A stretch of DNA of 64,000 bases from Gammaproteobacteria bacterium. GTDB taxonomy: Bacteria > Pseudomonadota > Gammaproteobacteria > Xanthomonadales > Wenzhouxiangellaceae. The stretch spans positions 1 through 64,000 of the forward strand of contig PWYW01000056.1 in the NCBI GenBank assembly GCA_003567685.1. The letters run 5' to 3'. The notes beneath the pieces were generated by a model. The model saw nothing but the letters and a program-made list of their open reading frames with translations, was not told where the DNA came from and did not search any database. Each line of letters starts with the position of its first letter. The first letter of the stretch is position 1. Below, one piece after another: positions 50,303 to 60,098 of the stretch. A program made the translations under genes and the position numbers.

Positions 50303-50679
50303 GCACCTTACGCCAGCACCTTGGCGCGGCCGGTGAGCGCGAAGCCGAAGACTTCCTGAACCAACGCGGTCTGACGCTGGTCGAACGAAATTATCAGTGT
50401 CGTGGCGGGGAGATCGACCTGGTCATGCTGGACCGCTCGGATGGCAATATCGAGGTGTTGGTGTTCGTCGAGGTGCGCTTGCGCGGGCGTGGTGCCCACG
50501 CTGACAGCCTGGATAGTGTCGATCGCGCCAAGCAGGGCAAATTGATTGCGGCAGCCCGACACTATTTGATGTCTCACCCCGAGTGGGGAGAACATCCCTG
50601 TCGATTCGATGTCCTTGGCCTGGACCCGGACGCGCACGGCCTGCGCTGGGTGCAACACGCTTTTGAAACCACCGATTAA
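50299..50679 (+). CDS. yraN: YraN/UPF0102 family protein (GTG start)
   Basis: GEREAEDFLNQRGLTLVERNYQCRGGEIDLVMLD; VFVEVRLR. Confidence 0.93.
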   Translation: MSTLRQHLGAAGEREAEDFLNQRGLTLVERNYQCRGGEIDLVMLDRSDGNIEVLVFVEVRLRGRGAHADSLDSVDRAKQGKLIAAARHYLMSHPEWGEHPCRFDVLGLDPDAHGLRWVQHAFETTD

Positions 50680-50700
50680 TCAAGAGTCCCTTCAAACACC

Positions 50701-51333
50701 ATGATCAAATGCAATCCAATTGGTTTTCGCCTCGCCCTGTGCACCTTGCTTCTGAGCCTGCTCGGCGGCTGTGCCGCGATGGTCGTGGGAGGCGCTGCAG
50801 CGACCGGTGCGGCCGTTCATGATCGTCGCAGTGTTGGCACGGTTGTCGATGACAACGTCCTGAGAGTGCGGGTTCGCGACGCACTCTTCGCCCATGAGCA
50901 ATTTGACGGCAGCACCCGGATACGAGTGCTGGTCTACGACGGCTGGGTGCTTCTGGCCGGTGAAGTCATCGACGAGGCGCGCGTCGAACTCGCCACCGAA
51001 CTGGCTCTCGGCGCCGATGGCGTGGTCAAGGTTTTCAATGAGCTTGAGCCCATGACACGGGTCAGCTTGAGCGCCTCGAATGCCGACCGTTGGCTCACCA
51101 CACGGGTCAACACCAGCCTCGCTCAAATCCGTGATCTCCCGGGCTTCGATCCCAGCCGGGTCAAGGCCACTAGCACCCGTGGCGTGGTGTACCTGATGGG
51201 GCTGGTCAGTCAGGCCGAAGCCGAAGCAGCCACTGAACAGGTACGCATGGTCAGAGGTGTTGAACGCGTCGTGACGATGTTTCAGTTCATCGAAGAACAG
51301 CCTCGACCAACGGCCACTCGCCGCCCGGATTAA
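50701..51333 (+). CDS. dolP: dual BON-domain outer-membrane lipoprotein DolP
   Basis: LLGGCAAMVVGGAAATGAAVHDRRSVGTVVDD; two BON domains. Confidence 0.87.
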   Translation: MIKCNPIGFRLALCTLLLSLLGGCAAMVVGGAAATGAAVHDRRSVGTVVDDNVLRVRVRDALFAHEQFDGSTRIRVLVYDGWVLLAGEVIDEARVELATELALGADGVVKVFNELEPMTRVSLSASNADRWLTTRVNTSLAQIRDLPGFDPSRVKATSTRGVVYLMGLVSQAEAEAATEQVRMVRGVERVVTMFQFIEEQPRPTATRRPD

Positions 51334-51336
51334 GCG

Positions 51337-54054
51337 ATGACGAGCGGCCCTGCAGATGACCTGCCGACTCAGATCGAGGCGCTGATCGAAGCACTGCCGG
51401 GCGACGAACCAAAAGACTGGGGGAAAGACTGGTCGCATGACCAGTTCAGCCTGATAAAGCGGCTTGGGCACGGCGGGATGGGGCAGGTATTCCTGGCCCG
51501 CCAGCACCACCCGGTCGAGCGCGACGTGGCGCTCAAGGTCATCCATCACAAGGTCAGCAACCCACTCAATCGCGCCCGCTTCGAGCTTGAGCGGCAAACC
51601 CTGGCACGGATGTCGCACCCGGCGATCGCGCAGGTTTTCGATGCCGGCACCACACCGTCGGGCTATCCGTGGTTCGCCATGGAGTACATCGAAGGTGAAC
51701 GTCTTGATCACTACTGCGCCGGCCGGCGCCTGCCAATCAAGGCGCGGCTGGAGCTGTTCGTTCGGATTTGCCGTGGCGTCCAGCATGCCCACCAGAAAGG
51801 GGTCATTCACCGTGATCTGAAGCCGGGCAACATCCTGGTCACCGAAATCGACGGTGAGGCGATGCCGCGCATCATTGATTTTGGTATCGCCACCAGCAAC
51901 GACAGCGGCCAGGAAAATACCGGGATTGGCACGCCTCAGTACATGAGCCCGGAGCAACTGGACCCGGCTCGCGGCGACATCGATACGCGCAGCGATGTTT
52001 ACTCGCTGGGCGTGATCCTGCACGAACTGCTGGTGGACCAGCCGCCACTGGGGCGCAGCCTGTACCAGGAGCGCGACACCACGACCCTGGCTGCTCGTCT
52101 GGTGGCCAGTCAGCCACTGCCTGCGCCATCGATGACACTGAGCCGAGGCAGCGCGCGGGCTGCGCGGCTTGCCGAGCGTCGCCGCATGCGGCCGGGCTCG
52201 CTACGCCGTTCACTGCGGGGCGATCTGGATGCCATCACGCTCAAGGCGCTGGCCGTCGACAAGGACCAGCGTTACGCCTCAGCCGGCGACCTGGCCGCCG
52301 ACATTGAACGGGCACTGGGCCATCACCCGGTCATGGCCCGACCGGCCACGGGCTGGTACCGAAGCCGGCGGTTTGCCCGACGGCATGCGCTGGCGCTGGG
52401 TAGCGCCAGCCTGATCACGCTGGCCCTGCTGGTTGGCCTCGGTGCCGCCCTGTTTGGCATGCTCGAAGCCCAACGGCAGTTCGAGCTGGCCCAACAGCGG
52501 CAGACCGAACTGGTCCAGGTGTCGGCCTTTCAACAGTCAATGCTGGAAGGGATCGACCTTCAAAGCATGGGAAGTGGGCTGATCAGCGCCTTGCGCGAGC
52601 AAACCGATCTGACTGACGACGGCGAAGCGCTGCTCAGCCAACTGCGGGCGCCCGACCTGGCCCGGGGCCTGGTCGCCGACCATATCCTTGAACCCGCCTG
52701 GGACACCATTGTCGCAGAGTTCTCCGGGCAGCCCTTGCTCAAGGCTGATCTGCTCGAAAGCCTCTGGCAGGTTCATCATGCGATGGGCTCGATAGAGCCG
52801 CAGGTTGCGCTGGCGCGACGCGTCCTGGAGCTCCGAACGGATCATCTGGAGCCAACCGATCGGCTACGCCTGCGAGCGCAGCAACATCTGGGCCAGGCGC
52901 TTTACGCCAATGGCCAGTTCGACCCCGCCGTTGAACTGTTCGAAGAGCTGGTTACCCAGCTGGCCGAACTGGACGGAGAAGACTATTTCCGCGACCGGAT
53001 CTCTGCCCAAACCTCGCTCGGTAATGTTCTGGTTGATTCACGGGCCACCTCACGGGCAACGGCACTGGCCGACGACACTCTGGAAGAGGCACGACTCAGG
53101 CTCGACCCGCTGGATGAGCACTATCTCGATGCACTGGCCGGACGCGGCTACGTGCGCATTCGCTCGGGCAACATCGAGGGTGCCCTGCACGACTACCTGG
53201 CGCTTGCCGACGGCCGCGGTCAGATTCTCGAGGCTGGCGACCGCCGGCTGATCCAGGCACGCATGAATATTGGCGGCATTCTGGGTGCCTTGGGCCGGCA
53301 CGACGAGGCTCTGGCCATGGACCAGGAAACCCTCGACCTGATCGAGCGGCATTTGGGCCGTAACCATCCGCACGCGCACCGCATCATGAACAACATTGCC
53401 GCCCATCTGATTCACCTCGACCGCCTGGACGAAGCCGTTGACCTGCTGGAGCAAACCGTCCAACTCAGAACCGAATCGCTGGGGGCCTTGCACCCGGATA
53501 CCCTTCGCACCCAACTCAACCTGGGCAGCCTGAGCATTCGTCTGAATGCATTCGAACAGGCTGAACGCCTGATTGCCAAGGTTCTGGATGAACGACGGCG
53601 GCTGTTGGGCTATACCCACCGCGACACGCTACACGCCAAGGAGCTGCTGGCCGATGTGCTGATCAAGCAGGGCCGAGCCGATGAGGCCCTGCCGCTGGCC
53701 GAAATCGCCTACCGCGAGCGCCGGTCCCAGATGGGAGAACGGCATGCCCTTACCGGGGTGGCTGCCAACTATCTGGGACAGGCCCTGCTCGAACTTGATC
53801 GGCCCGACGATGCGCTGCCGATGATTACCCTGTCAGCCGAAATCAGCCGGGACAGTCTGACTGAGGACCATCGCGGTCGCCTGCGGCGGCATCTGACGCT
53901 CTACCAGGTTCTGGGCCGCCTCGGCGAGTGCGAAAAAGCCGGAGCAGTGAGAGACCAACACCTGACGCTGTTGGAATCCAGCGCCGCCGATGAGGCGGGT
54001 TCCCTGGCCGGGCTCAGGGACGATTTGCGCCAGACCGAACACTGCACGAGCTGA
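51337..54054 (+). CDS. eukaryotic-like Ser/Thr protein kinase with TM and TPR repeats
   Basis: LGHGGMGQVFLA, VALKV, VIHRDLKPGNILV, IIDFGIA, MSPEQ; TM ALALGSASLITLALLVGLGAALFG; TPR-rich C-terminus. Confidence 0.95.
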   Translation: MTSGPADDLPTQIEALIEALPGDEPKDWGKDWSHDQFSLIKRLGHGGMGQVFLARQHHPVERDVALKVIHHKVSNPLNRARFELERQTLARMSHPAIAQVFDAGTTPSGYPWFAMEYIEGERLDHYCAGRRLPIKARLELFVRICRGVQHAHQKGVIHRDLKPGNILVTEIDGEAMPRIIDFGIATSNDSGQENTGIGTPQYMSPEQLDPARGDIDTRSDVYSLGVILHELLVDQPPLGRSLYQERDTTTLAARLVASQPLPAPSMTLSRGSARAARLAERRRMRPGSLRRSLRGDLDAITLKALAVDKDQRYASAGDLAADIERALGHHPVMARPATGWYRSRRFARRHALALGSASLITLALLVGLGAALFGMLEAQRQFELAQQRQTELVQVSAFQQSMLEGIDLQSMGSGLISALREQTDLTDDGEALLSQLRAPDLARGLVADHILEPAWDTIVAEFSGQPLLKADLLESLWQVHHAMGSIEPQVALARRVLELRTDHLEPTDRLRLRAQQHLGQALYANGQFDPAVELFEELVTQLAELDGEDYFRDRISAQTSLGNVLVDSRATSRATALADDTLEEARLRLDPLDEHYLDALAGRGYVRIRSGNIEGALHDYLALADGRGQILEAGDRRLIQARMNIGGILGALGRHDEALAMDQETLDLIERHLGRNHPHAHRIMNNIAAHLIHLDRLDEAVDLLEQTVQLRTESLGALHPDTLRTQLNLGSLSIRLNAFEQAERLIAKVLDERRRLLGYTHRDTLHAKELLADVLIKQGRADEALPLAEIAYRERRSQMGERHALTGVAANYLGQALLELDRPDDALPMITLSAEISRDSLTEDHRGRLRRHLTLYQVLGRLGECEKAGAVRDQHLTLLESSAADEAGSLAGLRDDLRQTEHCTS

Positions 54055-54101
54055 TCCCCGCGCCACAACCGCCATCGTGGCGGCCGTCGCCGATGGACCA
54101 C

Positions 54102-54599
54102 TCAGACCAGCCACCACAGGAACGGGGCCAGAACGGCCAGGCTGAATAGGGCGGCGATGATGTCGTCGATCATCACCCCGAAGCCGCCGTGGACGCGCCG
54201 GTCCAGCCAGCGAATCGGCCAAGGCTTGATCACGTCGAAAAAGCGAAACACCAGGAAGGCTGCCAGCCACCAGGCCCAGTGGAGCGGCACGAACACCAGC
54301 ACCAGCCACATCGCCACGAATTCATCCCAGACAATGCCGCCGTGGTCGTGCACGCCCAGCTTCTGCCCGGTCCACTCGCAAATCACCACGCCAATTGCAA
54401 AACTCAAGGCAATAATCAGAAGGCTCCAGGCCAGCGGCAACTGAACCAGCGCCAGGGCCGGAACCAGGGCAGCAACGGTGCCCACCGTACCCGGCGCTTT
54501 CGGGCTGAGCCCACTGCCCAGGCCAAAGGCCAGAAAAGCCGACGGCGTGGCCAGGGCCAGGCGATTCAACTCGGCCTGATCAGGACCTTGCGGTTTCAT
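54102..54599 (-). CDS. pgpA: phosphatidylglycerophosphatase A
   Basis: GLGSGLSPKAPGTVGTVAALV; HDHGGIVWDEFVAMWLVL; FRFFDVIKPWPIRWLDRRVHGGFGVMIDDIIA. Confidence 0.95.
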   Translation of the reverse strand: MKPQGPDQAELNRLALATPSAFLAFGLGSGLSPKAPGTVGTVAALVPALALVQLPLAWSLLIIALSFAIGVVICEWTGQKLGVHDHGGIVWDEFVAMWLVLVFVPLHWAWWLAAFLVFRFFDVIKPWPIRWLDRRVHGGFGVMIDDIIAALFSLAVLAPFLWWLV

Positions 54600-55570
54600 G
54601 GTGTCGACTCCCTTGCCGTGACCGGCGGTGACAGGAAATGATCCCAGCCAGAGCGGTCGAATTCAAATGCCTGGCCCTGCTCATCCAGACAGCGAAGCTG
54701 GCCGCTGTCATTGACCTGGCCGATGACGCTCCAGGCAAGACCGGCCGCCTGGCAGCAGGCTCGCGCCTGCTCGATCCGGTCGGGCGCCAGGCTCATGACC
54801 AGTTCGTAATCGCTGCCGCCGGTCAGCTGTGCTTGCCAACGGGCGCGGTGCTCTGGCAGCGCGCTCATCAGAGCCGGACTGGCTGGCAAATCGGACAGCT
54901 GAACGGTCGCGCCCTGCCCCGGTCGCAGCAGGTGAGCCAGATCCGCCAGCAGGCCATCCGACACATCCGCCGCACTGCTAAGCCAGGGCGCCAGTTGACG
55001 CGCAATGTCGACACGGGGCTCCGGGCGCTTCCAGCGCTCGATCAAGGCCAGTGGTGCCGCATGGCCCAAAGCCAGCCCGGCGGCTGCCTCACCCGGCACA
55101 CCGGTTACCGCCAGGCAATCACCAGGGCGGGCCTGCCCGCGCCGCAAAAGACCGGCGGGATCGGCCTCACCGAGCGCCTGAACCGTAATGCTGAGCGGGC
55201 CCGAAGACATATTGCCGCCAACCAGAAGCGCACCAAAGCGTTCAGCCAGCGGCAAAAATCCATCGAGGAAGGCGTCCAGCCAATCGGGATCGGCGGCTGG
55301 CAGGGTCAAGGACAACAGCAGCCAGCGCGGGCGTGCCGCCATGGCCGCCAGATCGCTCAGGTTGGCCGCCAGGGCCAGATGGCCGATATCGGCTGGCGCC
55401 CAGTCAGGCAGGAAATGGCGACCCTCGACGAGGGTGTCGGTGGTGGCGACCAGGGCCTGGCCTGGCGTCGGCAACAGTGCTGCGGCATCGTCGCCAATGC
55501 CCAGCAAAACGCTGGAATCGGATCCGACGCGCTGTCGAATCCGATCAATCAGGTCAAACTCACCCGTCAC
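54596..55570 (-). CDS. thiL: thiamine-phosphate kinase (likely GTG start)
   Basis: LGIGDDAAALL; TDTLVEGRHFLPDW; DVSDGLLADLAHLL. Confidence 0.93.
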   Translation of the reverse strand: MTGEFDLIDRIRQRVGSDSSVLLGIGDDAAALLPTPGQALVATTDTLVEGRHFLPDWAPADIGHLALAANLSDLAAMAARPRWLLLSLTLPAADPDWLDAFLDGFLPLAERFGALLVGGNMSSGPLSITVQALGEADPAGLLRRGQARPGDCLAVTGVPGEAAAGLALGHAAPLALIERWKRPEPRVDIARQLAPWLSSAADVSDGLLADLAHLLRPGQGATVQLSDLPASPALMSALPEHRARWQAQLTGGSDYELVMSLAPDRIEQARACCQAAGLAWSVIGQVNDSGQLRCLDEQGQAFEFDRSGWDHFLSPPVTARESTP

Positions 55571-56036
55571 CGCGTTGTTCGAGCTGGCGTTCCAGAACTC
55601 TGACTTGCTCGGCCAGTCGGTCAAGCACGCTGTTGACGAAAGTGTGCGCCTGCTCGGCGCCGAATCGGTGGGTCAGTTCTACTGCCTCATCGATCACCAC
55701 GCGATGCGGAATCTCGGGGTGGTGGATCAGCTCGCAGGCGCCAATTCTAAGGATCACCCGCTCCATCTGGTCGATACCGGCCACCGAACGCTGCAGGAAC
55801 GGCGCAACCGCTTCATCAAGCGCGTCGCGATGGTGGACCACCTCGCGAACCAACGTCTCGAAGTAAGCCTGGTCGACGCCATCGAAGCTTTGCTCTTCGA
55901 CGAACTGGCCGATGATGGACGCTGCCGAGTCGTCATTCAGCTGCCATTGGTACAGAGCCTGAAGCGCTCGCCGCCGAGCGCGCCGGCGGGGCTCGAAGGG
56001 GTGCTCGGGTTTGCGTCCGCGCGATCTACCCGACAT
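55560..56036 (-). CDS. nusB: transcription antitermination factor NusB
   Basis: RRRARRRALQALYQWQL; ERVILRIGACELIHHPEIPHRVVIDEAVELTHRFGAEQAHTFVNSVLDRLA. Confidence 0.95.
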   Translation of the reverse strand: MSGRSRGRKPEHPFEPRRRARRRALQALYQWQLNDDSAASIIGQFVEEQSFDGVDQAYFETLVREVVHHRDALDEAVAPFLQRSVAGIDQMERVILRIGACELIHHPEIPHRVVIDEAVELTHRFGAEQAHTFVNSVLDRLAEQVRVLERQLEQRGDG

Positions 56037-56496
56037 TGGCCAGACCTGCCTTGAACTCGATCATGTCCAGTACGGCCATGGCCGCCTCGCGCCCCTTGTC
56101 CTTGCGGGTCGGGTCGGCACGTTCTTCGGCCTGTTCCCCGTTTTCCGGCGTCAGGACGCCGAAGCCAACGGGGGTGCCGGTGTCCAGGCCCAACTGCATC
56201 AACCCGCGCGCGCATTCGCCGCTGATGAATTCAAAGTGGGCGGTTTCGCCGCGAACCACCGCGCCGAGGGCAATCACGCCGTCGTAGCGGCCGGTGTCGA
56301 GCAGCTGGCGACAGGCCAGCGGCAATTCCCAGGCGCCCGGCACGGGAAAGGTCTCAAGATGAGCCGACTGCAGGCCGGCCTCGACCAGCGCAGCCCGGGC
56401 GCCCTGCTCCAGCATGCCCGTAATGCGCGGGTTGAACTGGGCCACGGCCATGGCGATACGCAGGCCCTGGCGGTTGACCGATGATTCAGTACTCAT
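56026..56496 (-). CDS. ribH: 6,7-dimethyl-8-ribityllumazine synthase
   Basis: VPGAWELPLACRQLL; VIALGAVVRGETAHFEFIS. Confidence 0.95.
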   Translation of the reverse strand: MSTESSVNRQGLRIAMAVAQFNPRITGMLEQGARAALVEAGLQSAHLETFPVPGAWELPLACRQLLDTGRYDGVIALGAVVRGETAHFEFISGECARGLMQLGLDTGTPVGFGVLTPENGEQAEERADPTRKDKGREAAMAVLDMIEFKAGLANVG

Positions 56497-57629
56497 GCGT
56501 CTTCATGCTCTCCTTCCGGAACCACGTACTCGGTGATTTCCAGGCCAAATCCGTTCAGGGCGTGCAGCCGGCGCGGCGCACCAAACACCTGCATGCGACG
56601 AATGCCCAGCTCGGCGATGATCTGGGCGGCAATGCCGTAGCTACGAAGCTCGCGGGCGGCGCGATCCTTGCCCGATTCAGGCTCGGAGGCCCGGGCGGCC
56701 GATCGCAGCAGGCCCGACAGGCGGCTTTCATCGTCCTCATCATAGCCGAGAACCAGCGCCAGGCCGCGACCGCGCCGGTCGATGTCGGCCAGCGCCGCAT
56801 CCAGCGGCATGCCAAAGGACGGCTCGGTAATGCCCAGCACATCGCCCAGCAGCTCCGGCACGTGCACGCGCACCGGGAAGGGCTGCTCGGGATCGATCTC
56901 GCCCCGGATCAGCGCCCAGTGCAGCTTCTGGTGAATACGGTCGCGGAACGCGCGAAGCTCGAAGGGGCCATGGGCGGTTCCCACGGTCTGGCTGTGAATG
57001 CACTCAACGTTCTGCTCGGTACCCAGGCGGTAGCGAATCAGGTCGGCCACGGTGCCGATTTTCAGCCCGTGCTCCTTGACGAAGGTTTCCAGTTCCGGCC
57101 GACGGGCCATGGTGCCGTCTTCGTTGAGAATTTCGACCAGCACGCCGGCCGGCTCCAGACCGGCCAGCAGGGCCAGGTCCATGCTCGCTTCGGTGTGACC
57201 GGCTCGGGCCAGCACGCCACCCGGCTGGGCCATCAGCGGAAACACGTGGCCCGGCTGGTTCAGATCGAAAGGTGTGGCGTTCGGGGCCACGGCCGTTCGG
57301 ATGGTATGCGCCCGGTCGTAAGCCGAGATGCCGGTGGTCACGCCTTCGGCCGCCTCGATCGAGACAGTGAAATTGGTCTGGTGATGGCGGTCGGTATCGC
57401 GCACCATCAGCTCCAGGCCAAGCTGCCGGCAGCGCTCGCGGGTCAGGCTCAGGCAAATCAGACCGCGCCCGTAGCGGGCCATGAAGTTGATATCTTCCGG
57501 CCGGGTCAGGCTGGCGGCCATGATCAGGTCGCCTTCGTTTTCGCGATCCTCATCGTCGAGCATCACGACCATCTTGCCGGCCCGGATATCGGCGAGGATG
57601 TCTTCTATGGAATCAAATTGCATGTTCAA
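56493..57629 (-). CDS. ribBA: 3,4-dihydroxy-2-butanone-4-phosphate synthase with GTP cyclohydrolase II-like domain
   Basis: VMLDDEDRENEGDLIMAA; GFTEASMDLALLAGL-type motif; degenerate GCH-II C-terminal half. Confidence 0.92.
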   Translation of the reverse strand: MNMQFDSIEDILADIRAGKMVVMLDDEDRENEGDLIMAASLTRPEDINFMARYGRGLICLSLTRERCRQLGLELMVRDTDRHHQTNFTVSIEAAEGVTTGISAYDRAHTIRTAVAPNATPFDLNQPGHVFPLMAQPGGVLARAGHTEASMDLALLAGLEPAGVLVEILNEDGTMARRPELETFVKEHGLKIGTVADLIRYRLGTEQNVECIHSQTVGTAHGPFELRAFRDRIHQKLHWALIRGEIDPEQPFPVRVHVPELLGDVLGITEPSFGMPLDAALADIDRRGRGLALVLGYDEDDESRLSGLLRSAARASEPESGKDRAARELRSYGIAAQIIAELGIRRMQVFGAPRRLHALNGFGLEITEYVVPEGEHEDA

Positions 57630-58222
57630 ACCCGCTTGTCGAGCAAGCGTTCCATGTAACGGGCCAGCAGATCGACCTCGTAGTTGACGGTATCCCCTTC
57701 GGCCAGTTCACCCAAGGTGGTGACCTGAAGCGTGTGAGGAATGATATTGACTTCGAATTCAGACGCATCGACGTCATTGACGGTCAGGCTGACGCCATCG
57801 AGCGTCACCGAACCCTTGGACGCCACGTAGCGGGCCAGCTCATCGGGCACGCGGAAGCGAAGCCGCCAATTATCGCCCAGTGACGTGAGGGTCACCAGCC
57901 TGGCCAGGCCATCCACGTGACCGGTGACCAGATGACCGCCGAGGCGGTCGCCGACGGCCAGCGCCGGCTCCAGGTTGACGCGACTGCCCACCTTGAGACG
58001 GCCGAGGCTGGTTCGGGCCAGGGTCTCGCCGGACAAATCGGCACTGAATCCGCGATCATCGATTTCCAGCGCGGTCAGGCAGCAGCCGGCCACGGAAATG
58101 CTGTCGCCGGTTTGCCACTCGGCGGGCTTGAGATCGGGACACTCAATGCGAAGCCGGGCACCATCGTTTTGCGGTGTCAGGCTGACCACCGTTCCAAGGG
58201 ACTGCACAATTCCAGTAAACAT
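57626..58222 (-). CDS. ribE: riboflavin synthase alpha chain
   Basis: MFTGIVQSLGTV; ISVAGCCLT; GGHLVTGHVDG; GSVTLDGVSLTVNDV. Confidence 0.95.
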   Translation of the reverse strand: MFTGIVQSLGTVVSLTPQNDGARLRIECPDLKPAEWQTGDSISVAGCCLTALEIDDRGFSADLSGETLARTSLGRLKVGSRVNLEPALAVGDRLGGHLVTGHVDGLARLVTLTSLGDNWRLRFRVPDELARYVASKGSVTLDGVSLTVNDVDASEFEVNIIPHTLQVTTLGELAEGDTVNYEVDLLARYMERLLDKRV

Positions 58223-58339
58223 TTGATTGACCTGTAATGATTATTCAACCGGCCCGGCAACGAAAACCCTATGGGGTTCGTCGCCCGCCATTCGCGGCCC
58301 CGGCCAGACGGTGACCGGACAATCCATTGACTTGCCCGG

Positions 58340-59443
58340 TCAACGCACGTCGCCAGCGCCGATTACGCGGTAGCGGTCGCGCCAGTCCGGACCGAACGAG
58401 CGTCGCTCAATCAACTCTAGGTGGAGGCGGTCGGCGAATTTTTCCATCCCCGGCAGCGCCAGCAGCGGGCGACCCCGGCCAATCAGTACCGGGGACTGGT
58501 AGACCAGCAGCTCATCCACCAGGCCGCCGGCCATCAGGGCGCCGGACAGCGTCGGCCCGGCCTCGACGTGCAACTCGTTGACGCCGCGCTCGGCCAGGCC
58601 CTCAATCAGTTGAACCAGATCCAACCGTTCGCCCGCCGCTGGAACCGGCCACCATTCCACGCCGGGGCGATCCCAGGGCGGCGCTGCCTGGCTGGCCACC
58701 AGCACCGGCCCCGGGCAATCCAGCAGCCGCGCCGTGGCCGGCAGGCGACCGCGACTGTCGGCGATCACCCGCAGCGGTTGCCTGACCGTCTCTGTCTCCC
58801 CAGCGCCCAGACGAACATTCATCTGCGGATCATCGGCCAACACGGTCTCGATGCCGGTCAGCACCGCGCTGGCGCGAGCACGCCAGTGCTGGACATCCTG
58901 CCGGGCAGCCGGCCCGGTAATCCATTTCGACTGGCCATCCGCGCCTGCCGTGAAACCGTCCAGACTGGCCGCCAGCTTGACGCGCACCCAGGGCCGACCT
59001 CGTTCGAAACGCTGGATAAACCCGATATTCAAGGTCCGGGCCGCATCGGCCATCAGCCCGGTGCGCACCCTAACGCCGGCTGCTTGCAGACGCTCAAGCC
59101 CGCAGCCGGCATTGGCCGGAAAGGGATCAACCACTGCCGCGACCACCTCGCTGACGCCAGCGGCCAAAAGCGCTTCGGTGCAAGGCGGGGTCCGGCCATG
59201 ATGGTTGCAGGGTTCCAGCGTCACATACGCGGTGGCACCACGGGCCTGCTCGCCGGCCTCATGCAGGGCGTTGACTTCGGCGTGCGGCAGACCGGCCGCC
59301 TTATGCCAGCCGGCGCCAACAATCTCACCGTTGCGCACCAGCACGCAGCCGACGCGCGGGTTGGGATCGGCCGTGTAGAGACCGCGCTCGGCCAGTTGCA
59401 GGGCCAAAGCCATATACCGGTGATCATCGGCGCTGAAGGTCAT
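58340..59443 (-). CDS. ribD: bifunctional diaminohydroxyphosphoribosylaminopyrimidine deaminase / reductase
   Basis: DHRYMALALQLAERGLYTADPNPRVGCVLV; HAEVNAL; TLEPCNHHGRTPPC; reductase domain. Confidence 0.94.
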   Translation of the reverse strand: MTFSADDHRYMALALQLAERGLYTADPNPRVGCVLVRNGEIVGAGWHKAAGLPHAEVNALHEAGEQARGATAYVTLEPCNHHGRTPPCTEALLAAGVSEVVAAVVDPFPANAGCGLERLQAAGVRVRTGLMADAARTLNIGFIQRFERGRPWVRVKLAASLDGFTAGADGQSKWITGPAARQDVQHWRARASAVLTGIETVLADDPQMNVRLGAGETETVRQPLRVIADSRGRLPATARLLDCPGPVLVASQAAPPWDRPGVEWWPVPAAGERLDLVQLIEGLAERGVNELHVEAGPTLSGALMAGGLVDELLVYQSPVLIGRGRPLLALPGMEKFADRLHLELIERRSFGPDWRDRYRVIGAGDVR

Positions 59444-59453
59444 CGGCAGCGGC

Positions 59454-59978
59454 TCAGGCCGAACCCGAATGCTCGTCGTCGGACTCGTCCAACAGCGGAA
59501 TCTGGCGGCGATCGATGGTGCCGGGATGCTCGCGCTCCAGCCGCTCGATTTCTTCGCGGAAGGCCTGCACGTCTTCGAAGCGACGATAGACCGAGGCAAA
59601 CCGCACATACGCCACCTGGTCCAGGCCGGCCAGTTCGTTGGCCACCCAGTCGCCAATCTGCTGGCTGGAAATCTCGGGTTCTTCAAGCATGCGCACCTGG
59701 CGCAGCAGCTTGCGAATGGCCCGCTCGACCTCCTGGGTCTCGACCGGGCGTTTTTCCAGCGCCTTGATCATGCCGCGACGGAGCTTGTCCTCGTCAAAGG
59801 CCTCACGCGAACCGTCGGACTTGATCACGTTAGGCGCCTTGAGCGCCGGACTTTCCAGGGTATTGAACCGCGCCCCGCATTCACCGCACTCGCGCCGCCG
59901 CCGAATCTGCAGACCATCGGACGTCAAACGCGAGTCAACAACCCGCGTGTCGGTGTGATGGCAGAAGGGGCACCACAT
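59454..59978 (-). CDS. nrdR: transcriptional regulator NrdR
   Basis: MWCPFCHHTDTRVVDSRLTSDGLQIRRRRECGECGARFNTLE. Confidence 0.97.
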   Translation of the reverse strand: MWCPFCHHTDTRVVDSRLTSDGLQIRRRRECGECGARFNTLESPALKAPNVIKSDGSREAFDEDKLRRGMIKALEKRPVETQEVERAIRKLLRQVRMLEEPEISSQQIGDWVANELAGLDQVAYVRFASVYRRFEDVQAFREEIERLEREHPGTIDRRQIPLLDESDDEHSGSA

Positions 59979-59985
59979 GGTTCAG

Positions 59986-60098
59986 GCGGTAAAAAGTAAA
60001 AGGTGAAAAGTGAGGGGGCAAGAAACGGGAGAAAACTCCCCCCCCATGCCCAGGCCTTTGGTCCTTTTACTTTTCACCTCTTGCCTCTTACCTTATTT
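59986..60098. repeat. inverted GGTRAAA-heptad repeat, family B copy 3
   Basis: ggcggtaaaaagtaaaaggtgaaaagtgaggggg ... ggtccttttacttttcacctcttgcctcttacctta. Confidence 0.65.

Noticed and set aside
50692-52023. 443-aa minus-strand ORF over dolP and the kinase
   Set aside because: Shadow ORF opposite two genes with clear domain motifs.
58223-58339. FMN riboswitch upstream of ribE
   Set aside because: The conserved FMN-aptamer elements (AGGG..GGGTGAAATTCCC, CCGGCGGT, AGCCCGCGA) are not present on either strand.
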